A program made the translations under genes and the position numbers. Of a stretch of 10,084 bases of DNA, positions 1 to 6,216 are shown piece after piece (within the stretch, counting starts at the first letter, position 1; every line of letters starts with the position of its first letter). The notes under the pieces were generated by a model, which saw only the letters and a list, made by a program, of their open reading frames with translations, was not told where the DNA came from and ran no database searches. Origin of the DNA: Croceibacterium_A sp039920345 (GTDB lineage: Bacteria > Pseudomonadota > Alphaproteobacteria > Sphingomonadales > Sphingomonadaceae). Location of the stretch: contig JBDSDZ010000171.1 of assembly GCA_039920345.1 (NCBI GenBank), positions 1 through 10,084 of the forward strand. Direction: 5' to 3'.

Positions 1-1212
1 GATGTCGGATCGGGCAAGACGGTGGTGGCGCTCGAAGCGATGCTGCTGGCGGTGGAAGGCGGAGCGCAAGCGGCCATGCTGGCGCCGACCGAAATCCTCG
101 CCCGCCAGCACTATGATACGCTGCGCGCGCTGGCTGGTCCGACGGGGGTGACCATCGCGCTGCTGACCGGGCGAGACAAAGGCCGCGCGCGGGAATCGAT
201 CCTGATGGGACTGCTCGATGGCAGCATCGACATCGTGGTCGGCACCCATGCGATTTTCCAGGACACCGTCAGCTATCGCAACCTCGCGCTGGTGGTGATC
301 GACGAACAGCATCGCTTCGGGGTCAGCCAGCGGCTGTTGCTAACCCAGAAGGGCAAGGTCACCCCGCATTGTTTGGCGATGACCGCAACGCCGATTCCGC
401 GCACGCTGACGCTGGCGCAATATGGCGAGATGGACGTCAGCCGGCTCGACGAAATGCCCCCGGGCCGCCAGCCGATTGATACCCGCGTGGTCGCGCTCGA
501 TCGGCTGGCCGATGTTGTCGATGGCCTGGCGCGGCACCTTGAGAGCGGGGCGCAGGCTTATTGGGTGTGCCCGATGGTGCGCGGCAGCGAGGACGAGAGC
601 CAGGATCTGGCCGCAGCCGAAGCGCGCTTCGCATCGCTCAAGGCGCGTTTCGGCGATACCGTGGCGCTGGTCCACGGCCAGCTCAAGCCCGAGCTCAAAG
701 ACGCCGCGATGGCGCGCTTTGCCTCGGGCGCGGCGCAGTTGCTGGTGGCGACCACGGTGATCGAAGTCGGGGTCGATGTGCCCAATTCGACGTTGATGGT
801 AGTCGAGCAGGCCGAACGCTTTGGCCTGGCCCAGTTGCACCAGTTGCGCGGCCGGGTCGGGCGCGGCAGCGGCAAGTCGGTCTGCCTGCTACTGCGCGGC
901 GAGGCATTGAGCGAAGTCGGCCGCCAGCGGCTGGCGCTGATGCGCGAAACGCAGGACGGGTTCCGGCTGGCCGAAGAAGACCTCGCATTGCGCGGCGGCG
1001 GCGAACTGCTCGGCACGCGCCAGTCGGGCGACACCCCGTTCCGCGTGGCCGACCTTGAGCAGATTCAGCGCCTGCTGCCGCTGGCGCACGATGACGCGCG
1101 GCTGCTGGTGGAACGCGACGGCGGCCTGACCGGCGAGCGCGGCGAGGCGGCGCGGGTACTACTGTACCTTTTCGATCGTGACTGGGGCGTTCAACTGCTC
1201 AGGGGCGGCTAG
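1..1212 (+). CDS. recG: ATP-dependent DNA helicase RecG, C-terminal part (5' end outside window)
   Basis: RecG is a superfamily-2 helicase that remodels stalled replication forks and branch-migrates Holliday junctions in the cytoplasm. The frame is open from base 1, so the gene starts upstream; 403 residues are visible against roughly 690 for the family, so the N-terminal wedge domain is missing only because of the window edge. Visible in order (window residue numbers): Walker A DVGSGKT at 1-7, LAPTEILARQH near 20-30, the DEQH Walker B box at 101-104, motif III TATPIPRTL from 128, motif V with TTVIEVGVDVPN near 248-260, and motif VI QLRGRVGRG at 281-289. The FRLAEEDLALRGGGELLGTRQSG stretch from about 321 is the RecG-specific C-terminal (TRG) region and separates it from Mfd or PriA. 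It converges on the hemerythrin gene with a 10 bp gap and no visible terminator. Identification is secure. Confidence 0.96.
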   Translation, partial: DVGSGKTVVALEAMLLAVEGGAQAAMLAPTEILARQHYDTLRALAGPTGVTIALLTGRDKGRARESILMGLLDGSIDIVVGTHAIFQDTVSYRNLALVVIDEQHRFGVSQRLLLTQKGKVTPHCLAMTATPIPRTLTLAQYGEMDVSRLDEMPPGRQPIDTRVVALDRLADVVDGLARHLESGAQAYWVCPMVRGSEDESQDLAAAEARFASLKARFGDTVALVHGQLKPELKDAAMARFASGAAQLLVATTVIEVGVDVPNSTLMVVEQAERFGLAQLHQLRGRVGRGSGKSVCLLLRGEALSEVGRQRLALMRETQDGFRLAEEDLALRGGGELLGTRQSGDTPFRVADLEQIQRLLPLAHDDARLLVERDGGLTGERGEAARVLLYLFDRDWGVQLLRGG

Positions 1213-1222
1213 GCCCCGCGCC

Positions 1223-1744
1223 TTACTCCGACGCGGCGATGTGGATCTTGCTCGGCTCGGCTGTCGGCAAATCGCCATCGTCCTTGAGCTCGGCTTTCAA
1301 TTCGGTTTCGCGCACCAGCATCTTTTGCAGCATCGCCACAAGGTCGAGATCGCTCTCGCGCGCCTGGTCGAAGATGCCGCCCTTTTCTTCTTCCTCGTCC
1401 TGGTGATGGACCATCTGTTCGCCGAGCACTTGCAACTTGGCGATCACGTTGTCCTTGGTGTTGCGCGCGTCGAGCACGTCGTTGACGATGATCTTGGCGG
1501 TGTCGTGTTCGACCAGGCCTTCATCGAGCTTGGCCTTTTTACCGCCATGGCGCCGCAGCGCCGGGTAAAACAGCTCTTCCTCCAGCTCCATGTGGATCTT
1601 GAGCATGTTGGCCAGCCGCACGCCGAGCTTAAGCTTTTCTGCCGGGGCCGCGTCCTTGATGCGGTCGAGCATGTCTTCGACCGCATCATGATCGGCCTTG
1701 AGCTTGTCGACGGCATCTTCGGGCGTGCTGGAAAACAGGGACAT
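1223..1744 (-). CDS. Hemerythrin HHE-domain protein
   Basis: This is a 173-residue cytoplasmic protein of the hemerythrin/HHE family, four-helix bundles that bind a non-haem di-iron centre and are linked to oxygen, NO or oxidative-stress sensing or protection. The ligand pattern is complete: H19, H51 with E55 (HMELE), H80 (VEHD), and H114 with E118 within HHQDEEEE. The ATG at 1744 is preferred over an upstream in-frame TTG at 1774 because GGAG lies 6 bases before it and the extra ten residues (ANPLFAEPP) do not look like part of the fold. The C-terminal third is highly charged and probably helical. The gene is transcribed away from the secreted-protein gene at 1897. A possible general-stress promoter precedes it (see 1778-1802). 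The exact role cannot be told from sequence; family assignment is firm. Confidence 0.9.
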   Translation of the reverse strand: MSLFSSTPEDAVDKLKADHDAVEDMLDRIKDAAPAEKLKLGVRLANMLKIHMELEEELFYPALRRHGGKKAKLDEGLVEHDTAKIIVNDVLDARNTKDNVIAKLQVLGEQMVHHQDEEEEKGGIFDQARESDLDLVAMLQKMLVRETELKAELKDDGDLPTAEPSKIHIAASE

Positions 1745-1750
1745 GGGTGG

Positions 1751-1754
1751 CTCC
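1751..1754 (-). promoter_or_regulatory. Ribosome-binding site deciding the hemerythrin start
   Basis: On the minus strand this reads GGAG, 6 bases before the ATG at 1744. The alternative TTG start at 1774 has no comparable site, so the shorter protein is preferred. Confidence 0.65.
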
Positions 1755-1777
1755 GCAAAAAGGGGGTTTGCCAATCA

Positions 1778-1802
1778 AATGGACCGCCGCGCGCGTCGTT
1801 CC
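1778..1802 (-). promoter_or_regulatory. Candidate EcfG-type (general stress) promoter of the hemerythrin gene
   Basis: On the minus strand GGAAC (1802-1798) is followed after 16 bases by CATT (1781-1778). The alphaproteobacterial EcfG consensus, from memory, is GGAAC, 16-17 bases, then CGTT; the -35 box matches fully and the -10 box in three of four positions. It would start transcription about 25-30 bases before the ATG at 1744, leaving room for the ribosome-binding site. HHE hemerythrins are plausible general-stress-response genes. This is a short motif match, so it is only suggestive. Confidence 0.35.
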
Positions 1803-1896
1803 CGCCTAGTGCACGGACGGAGTCAACGAACACTGGCCTGCCGGCGCGAATCGCTTTAGACCGGGCTCAAACAAGTCTTGAGAGGGAGCCCACCAC

Positions 1897-3156
1897 ATGC
1901 CGCGCAAACTTGGATCACGCTTTGCCACGGCCGCCTGCGCCATCGCCGCAGTTGCCGCCGTTCTTGCGGCCCCCACCACCGTTTTGGCACAAGCCCGCCC
2001 GGCCGACCTGACCCAGCTGCCCCCGATCCCCACCGATTATACGCCGGACAAGACGGCGTGGGGCGATTACAACTTCAGCCACACCTACCAGTACGAATAC
2101 CTCAACAACATGCGCCTGCTGGTTCAGCGACCCAAGGTGTTCGGCAACCGCGTGTGGCTGACCGATGAAGAGTTCGCCCGCCGCCTGGCTGCCGCCGAAC
2201 GGTCGGACGGCAGCTTTGCCGCCGCCTCGGAAAACGGCGTCGGTTCGCCCGGCACCGAAGGGCTGGCGGACTTCATCCGGAATTCCTCGCTCGGCCACCG
2301 TACCTCGATGCTTGTGAGCCCGGCTGACGGGCAGCTGCCGCCGCTGACCCCGCAGGCCGAAGCGCTCTACAAGGCGGGCCGTTCGGGCTGGGTACCGGGC
2401 CAGTATTATGACTGGGTGGACGATTTCGACAGCTGGGACCGCTGCGTCTCGCGCGGTTTCCCGGCCTCGATGTTCCCGTTCCGCTACAACAACGGCGTGC
2501 GCATTTTCCAGTCACCCGGTTACGTGGTGATCAGCCTCGAAATGCTCGGCAACCGGGTGATCCCGATCAGGACCGGCGATCCCAAGCACTGGCCGGCCCC
2601 GGTCGAAGCGTGGATGGGTAATGGCGTGGGCCATTGGGAAGGCAAGACGCTGGTCATCGAGACGACCAACATCAAGAGCGGTGACAGCGTGTCGCACGAC
2701 ATCGTCGCGCGTGCCGCCTCGCCGCTCAACATGGCGAGCCAGAACGTCCCGCCGTTCAACACCATCCCGACCAGCACCAAGGCCAGGACGGTCGAACGGC
2801 TGACGATGACCGGGCCAAATTCGATGACTTACGAAGTCACCTACTCCGATCCGGAAGTGTTCACCGCGCCGTGGACCGCCCGCCTCGAATGGGCGCGCGA
2901 CGACAGCTACGAATTCTTCGAATACGCCTGCCATGAAGGCGATGTGCAGATTCGAAACTACATCACCGCCTCGCGCGCGTATCGCCAGCAGATCGCCCGC
3001 GGCGAGACGCCCGAAGTATCGGCCGAAGCGGACGATCGCGCCCGGTTCGCGCAGCAGTTCGATTACGATCCGGCCGCCAACGACCGCCCGGCACCGCCGC
3101 CGCGCCCGGCAGCCGCCGCAACCCCGCCCGCACGTAGCGGCGGCGGCGGACGCTAA
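1897..3156 (+). CDS. Secreted conserved protein of unknown function
   Basis: This 419-residue protein carries a clear Sec signal peptide: basic start (MPRKLGSR), alanine-rich core, and a likely cut after VLA (31) or AQA (33), so it is exported to the periplasm or beyond. GGGAG at 1884-1888 lies 8 bases before the ATG. The mature part has no membrane segment. It holds HWEGKTLVIETTN (W247-N258) and EYACHEGD (C345), phrases I recall from widespread uncharacterised secreted proteins of Acidobacteria, Caulobacterales and sphingomonads. Only two cysteines remain after export, C183 (WDRCVSR) and C345, which could form a disulfide. The body is rich in Tyr, Trp and acidic residues. The last 25 or so residues are a low-complexity Pro/Ala/Gly tail, probably disordered. 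No catalytic motif is recognised, so I assign no activity. It stands alone on this strand; the next gene begins 80 bp later. Confidence 0.85.
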   Translation: MPRKLGSRFATAACAIAAVAAVLAAPTTVLAQARPADLTQLPPIPTDYTPDKTAWGDYNFSHTYQYEYLNNMRLLVQRPKVFGNRVWLTDEEFARRLAAAERSDGSFAAASENGVGSPGTEGLADFIRNSSLGHRTSMLVSPADGQLPPLTPQAEALYKAGRSGWVPGQYYDWVDDFDSWDRCVSRGFPASMFPFRYNNGVRIFQSPGYVVISLEMLGNRVIPIRTGDPKHWPAPVEAWMGNGVGHWEGKTLVIETTNIKSGDSVSHDIVARAASPLNMASQNVPPFNTIPTSTKARTVERLTMTGPNSMTYEVTYSDPEVFTAPWTARLEWARDDSYEFFEYACHEGDVQIRNYITASRAYRQQIARGETPEVSAEADDRARFAQQFDYDPAANDRPAPPPRPAAAATPPARSGGGGR

Positions 3157-3236
3157 CGGCACTCGATCAGGCCTTTGCGCGTACCAGCCAGTTGGCAAAG
3201 TCGCCAGACATGCGCCGGAATGGGGGACTGAGCCCT

Positions 3237-3680
3237 GTGCGAGTGTGGATTGCCCTGGGCTGCGTCACCATGGCTTCGTGCAGTACATATCCGCGCGATA
3301 TCGACGGTACGCTCGATCGCATCGAACAAAGCCATGTGGTTCGCGTCGGCCTGGCCGAGCTACGTCCCGGGCAGCAGGCGAAGGCGCAGCAATTCATTGC
3401 GCGGATCGAGCATGTAACCGGCGCGCGCGCGACCATCGACATGGCGCCCGCCGAAGCGCAACTGGCCCGGCTCGAAGAGGGCGGGCTCGATCTCGTCATC
3501 GGCGAGTTTGCCGACGACACGCCGTGGATTGAAACCGTTGCGGTCCTCGAACCGCTCGATCACCGGGCGGTTGGCCATCACCAGTTTGGCCTCGCGCCGG
3601 CTGCCGCGAACGGTGAAAACTGCTGGATCGGCCTGCTCGAACACGAAATCCGCAGCGCAACCGCAAGTCCGCGCTCATGA
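3237..3680 (+). CDS. Short putative lipoprotein resembling one lobe of a family-3 solute-binding protein
   Basis: From a GTG start this gives 147 residues. MRVWIALGCVTMASC is a short lipoprotein-type signal with the lipid-bearing cysteine at 15, so the product should be anchored in the envelope. GGGGGA at 3222-3227 lies 9 bases before the GTG; an ATG at 3210 (156 residues) and a TTG at 3192 are alternatives. The mature part begins like a periplasmic binding protein (LDRIEQSHVVRVGLAE) and contains GGLDLVIGEFADDTPWIETVAV, typical of the first lobe. It then passes almost directly to GENCWIGLLEHEI, which resembles the closing helix. Such proteins usually have about 220-250 residues, so the second lobe seems absent; the ligand-binding role is therefore doubtful. 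Its stop overlaps the next gene's start as ATGA, implying translational coupling with the cation transporter-like protein. Function is inferred only. Confidence 0.7.
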   Translation: MRVWIALGCVTMASCSTYPRDIDGTLDRIEQSHVVRVGLAELRPGQQAKAQQFIARIEHVTGARATIDMAPAEAQLARLEEGGLDLVIGEFADDTPWIETVAVLEPLDHRAVGHHQFGLAPAAANGENCWIGLLEHEIRSATASPRS

Positions 3681-4597
3681 CCGAGCTGGCCGGACATCCA
3701 CACCAGATCCGCGAGGACATGAAGGCCGCGGTGCGGCTCGAAAAGTGGAACATCTTCTGGACCATCACGTACGTCGCGACGCTCGGTTTTGCGATGGGAT
3801 CGAGCCAGGCGATGAAGACCGCGTGGGTCGAAGACCTGCTCGGGCTCGCCCCGCCGATTGCGTTTCTCGTAGCTGAGCGGTTTGAACGGCGCGGGCCGAA
3901 CAAGCGTTTCCAGTATGGCTATGACCGGGCCAACGGGCTCGGCTTCATGATCGCCGCGGTGGCGCTGTCGGCAGTCGGGCTGTACCTGCTCAAGGACGCC
4001 GTGATGGCCTTGATCAGCGGGCAGCACGTGACCATCGGCACGGTGCGCCTGCTGGGGCGCGACGTCTGGCTCGGCTGGTTCATGCTGGCGGCGCAGGCTT
4101 ATGCCTGCATCCCGCCGTATATCATCGGGCGCAAGGAACTCGTCCTGGCAGAGCGGCTGCGCGATAAGTTGATCCACACCGATGCCAAGATGAACAAGGC
4201 CAACTGGCAGACCGGTATTGCCGGCATCATCGGCGTGACGGGAATTGGGTTTGGGCTGTGGTGGATGGATGCGGCGGCCGCGATCGTGATTGCCGCCAGC
4301 ATCATCTGGGATGGCTGGCGCGCGCTGAAGGTGGCCACTTCGGAACTGACTGACGGGATTCCGCACGAACTGGGCGATGATAGCCTGGCGGCAGACGCCA
4401 AGGGCATCGCCAAAGCGCTCAGGGCGCGGTTTCCGGGATCGAAAATCCTGTTGCGCGAAACCGGACGCTTCATCCGCGCCGAAGTGATCGGGGCCGTGCC
4501 GCCTGAAGGGTTCGACCCCGATAGCCTCGACATCGAAGATCTGGAATGCCGTTGGCGGCTCGATTCGGTTGCTTTCAGGCCTGAATTCAAGAAATAG
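3677..4597 (+). CDS. Cation diffusion facilitator (CDF)-like membrane transporter, divergent metal site
   Basis: This 306-residue inner-membrane protein has the CDF layout: a cytoplasmic N-terminus, about six membrane segments in residues 25-205, and a soluble C-terminal domain from about 210. Family hallmarks are the loop RGPNKRFQYGYDRANG (72-87), matching the CDF R-x-PYGYxR pattern, the stretch DKLIHTDAKMNKANW (163-177) at the fifth segment, and TSELTDGIP before the C-terminal domain. CDF proteins export Zn, Co, Fe, Mn or similar ions using HxxxD or DxxxD pairs in segments 2 and 5. Here segment 2 offers only E52-D53 and segment 5 shows D169, M172 and N176, so the canonical site is degenerate. 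Substrate therefore cannot be predicted. The ATG overlaps the upstream lipoprotein stop (ATGA), so the two are probably made together. Family call is good; transport activity is uncertain. Confidence 0.8.
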   Translation: MTELAGHPHQIREDMKAAVRLEKWNIFWTITYVATLGFAMGSSQAMKTAWVEDLLGLAPPIAFLVAERFERRGPNKRFQYGYDRANGLGFMIAAVALSAVGLYLLKDAVMALISGQHVTIGTVRLLGRDVWLGWFMLAAQAYACIPPYIIGRKELVLAERLRDKLIHTDAKMNKANWQTGIAGIIGVTGIGFGLWWMDAAAAIVIAASIIWDGWRALKVATSELTDGIPHELGDDSLAADAKGIAKALRARFPGSKILLRETGRFIRAEVIGAVPPEGFDPDSLDIEDLECRWRLDSVAFRPEFKK

Positions 4598-4792
4598 CGA
4601 TGATTATTCAATAGTTTATCAGGCAATATTGCGACAAAATCAGCGCTCATGCCGTGCACTTTCAAAGCGCCGGCCACCGTGTCACAGGTGTCAACCTCGC
4701 TCGTTCGGCTCGGTCCGGAAAGAGCTTGAAATTCACGGCCTGATGACGATCTACAAAGCCTTCCATTCCCCCGATCCGAGTCAGGAAATTCC
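4598..4792. other. Intergenic region upstream of the aldehyde dehydrogenase
   Basis: This holds no gene I can support. The first 40 bases are markedly AT-rich for this genome and include CAATA/TATTG inverted arms. A direct repeat GTGTCA occurs at 4679-4684 and 4688-4693 (9 bp period), possibly operator half-sites. TTGAAA at 4726-4731 followed after 18 bases by TCTACA (4750-4755) is a weak promoter candidate. AGGA at 4783-4786 is a good ribosome-binding site 6 bases before the ATG at 4793. Confidence 0.4.
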
Positions 4793-6139
4793 ATGCCCAG
4801 CACCGATGTCGCTACCGAAATCTCGCGCGTGTTTGCCCTGCAGCGCGAGCATCAGTGGGACGTCAAGGCAACGGGGGTCGACCAGCGCCGCGCCAAGCTC
4901 GCCAAGCTCAAGGCATCCGTCGAAGCGCGGGCTGACGAGATCGTCGCCGCCGTGCAGCAGGATACCCGCAAGCCCGAGGGCGAAATCCGGGTCACCGAAG
5001 TGCTCAACATCGTGGGCAATATCCAGCTCGCCATCGACAGCCTCGATGACTGGATGAAGCCGACCGAGGTGACCCCGACGCGCAACCCGAACGACAAGGC
5101 GATGATCGTGCCCGAAGCGCGTGGCGTTTGCCTGATCCTGGGCCCGTGGAACTTTCCGCTCGGCCTGACAATGGGCCCGCTCGCCGCCGCGGTCGCCGCC
5201 GGTAACTGCTGCATGGTCAAGCTGACCGACTTGTGCCCGGCCACGGCCAAGGTCGCCGGCAAGATCATCCGCGACGTGTTCGACGAAAACGAAGTCGCGC
5301 TGTTCGAAGGCGATGTCGGCGTGGCGCAGGCGCTGCTCGAACTGCCGTTCAATCACATTTTCTTCACCGGCAGCACCCGGGTGGGCAAGCTGGTGATGGC
5401 GGCCGCGGCGCAGCATCTCGCCACGGTCACGCTCGAACTGGGCGGCAAATCGCCGGTGATCATCGATGAAGGCGCCGATATCGACAAGATCGCCGCTGAT
5501 CTTGCCGGGGCCAAGCAGTTCAACGGCGGGCAGGCCTGCATCTGCCCCGACTATGTGTTCGTGCGCGAAGAGCAGAAGGACCAGCTGGTCGCCGGGTTCA
5601 AGGCCCGGGTCGCGGAAAACCTTTATGCCGATGGTGCAATTAAGAAGGAATCGATCGCCCAGATCGTCAACCAGGGCAACTTCACCCGGGTAAGGGCGCT
5701 GTTCGATGATGCCGTGGCACAAGGCGCGACCATCGCCGTCGGGGGCGAGCTGGACGAAACCGATCTGACCGTCCACCCGACGATGCTGACCGACGTCACC
5801 CCGCAGATGAAAATCCTGCAGGAAGAGATTTTCGCGCCGGTCCTGCCAGTGATGACCTACGACAATCTCGATCAGGTAATCGGCTACATCGAAGCGCGCG
5901 ACAAGCCGCTGGCGCTGTACGTTTACAGCCCCAATCCGACCAATGTGCAGAAGGTGCTCGACCGGACTTCCTCGGGCGGGGTGACCGTCAACGGGGTGTT
6001 CTCCCACTACCTCGAAAACCGCCTGCCATTCGGCGGCGTAAACGGCAGCGGGATGGGCAGTTATCACGGCCAGTTCGGCTTCAAGGCGTTCAGCCACGAA
6101 CGCGCGGTCTACATGCACCTGGAACCCGTTGGCGGATAA
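4793..6139 (+). CDS. NAD(P)-dependent aldehyde dehydrogenase, class-3 (coniferyl aldehyde dehydrogenase-like)
   Basis: This 448-residue cytoplasmic enzyme oxidises aldehydes to carboxylic acids with NAD(P). Its length and motifs fit the ALDH3 branch, which is about 450 residues, shorter than classes 1 and 2. Seen: GPWNFP with oxyanion-hole N120, the cofactor-binding lysine in MVKLTDLCPATA, FTGSTRVGK in the Rossmann fold, ELGGKSP with general base E215, and the nucleophile C249 in GQACICPDYV, the class-3 form of this box. The C-terminal PFGGVNGSGMGSYHG is also class-typical. Two departures are visible: KLTD where many relatives have KPSE, and a second cysteine, C251, two residues after the nucleophile. 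Close relatives include coniferyl aldehyde and long-chain aldehyde dehydrogenases, so the substrate is open. AGGA 6 bases before the ATG supports the start. It appears to be a single-gene unit with its own promoter. Confidence 0.93.
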   Translation: MPSTDVATEISRVFALQREHQWDVKATGVDQRRAKLAKLKASVEARADEIVAAVQQDTRKPEGEIRVTEVLNIVGNIQLAIDSLDDWMKPTEVTPTRNPNDKAMIVPEARGVCLILGPWNFPLGLTMGPLAAAVAAGNCCMVKLTDLCPATAKVAGKIIRDVFDENEVALFEGDVGVAQALLELPFNHIFFTGSTRVGKLVMAAAAQHLATVTLELGGKSPVIIDEGADIDKIAADLAGAKQFNGGQACICPDYVFVREEQKDQLVAGFKARVAENLYADGAIKKESIAQIVNQGNFTRVRALFDDAVAQGATIAVGGELDETDLTVHPTMLTDVTPQMKILQEEIFAPVLPVMTYDNLDQVIGYIEARDKPLALYVYSPNPTNVQKVLDRTSSGGVTVNGVFSHYLENRLPFGGVNGSGMGSYHGQFGFKAFSHERAVYMHLEPVGG

Positions 6140-6168
6140 TTTCCGGGGTCAAACGGTTGTCACAAATA

Positions 6169-6216
6169 GCGGCGAACTGCGGGCCGCCTTAAGAGGCGCC
6201 GTTATTCGCCGCAGTT
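6169..6216 (+). promoter_or_regulatory. Stem-loop with two alternative pairings at the NUDIX-DUF47 start
   Basis: Two 8 bp perfect stems compete. Stem A pairs GCGGCGAA (6169-6176) with TTCGCCGC (6205-6212). Stem B pairs AACTGCGG (6175-6182) with CCGCAGTT (6209-6216), and its last two bases are the TT of the TTG start. Their arms overlap, so only one can form at once. An inner hairpin CGCCT-TAAG-AGGCG (6185-6198) fits inside either. There is no T-run, so this is not a classical terminator. A regulatory role is inference; the structure itself is seen in the sequence. Confidence 0.4.

Noticed and set aside
1866..1882. Inverted repeat CTCAA-N7-TTGAG just before the secreted-protein ribosome-binding site
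   Set aside because: Five-base arms are expected by chance; no further support for an operator or hairpin.
1178..2011. A 277-codon plus-strand frame spanning the hemerythrin gene
   Set aside because: It is the complement-strand shadow of the hemerythrin gene and runs across the divergent intergenic region; the minus frame has the full HHE ligand set.
3167..3230. Minus-strand translation ending FRRMSGDFANWLVRAKA, which looks protein-like and could be the 3' remnant of a lost gene
   Set aside because: Only about 20 plausible residues, with nothing recognisable upstream in the same frame, where the plus-strand lipoprotein gene lies; too short to support a pseudogene.
3578..4366. A 262-codon minus-strand frame opposite the CDF-like gene
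   Set aside because: Low-complexity, Arg/His/Pro/Gln-rich translation with no domain; the plus strand carries a clear membrane protein.
4781..6118. A 445-codon open frame on the minus strand covering nearly all of the aldehyde dehydrogenase gene
   Set aside because: It is the antisense shadow of a GC-rich gene with strong codon bias; its protein has no recognisable motif, while the plus-strand frame has every ALDH signature.
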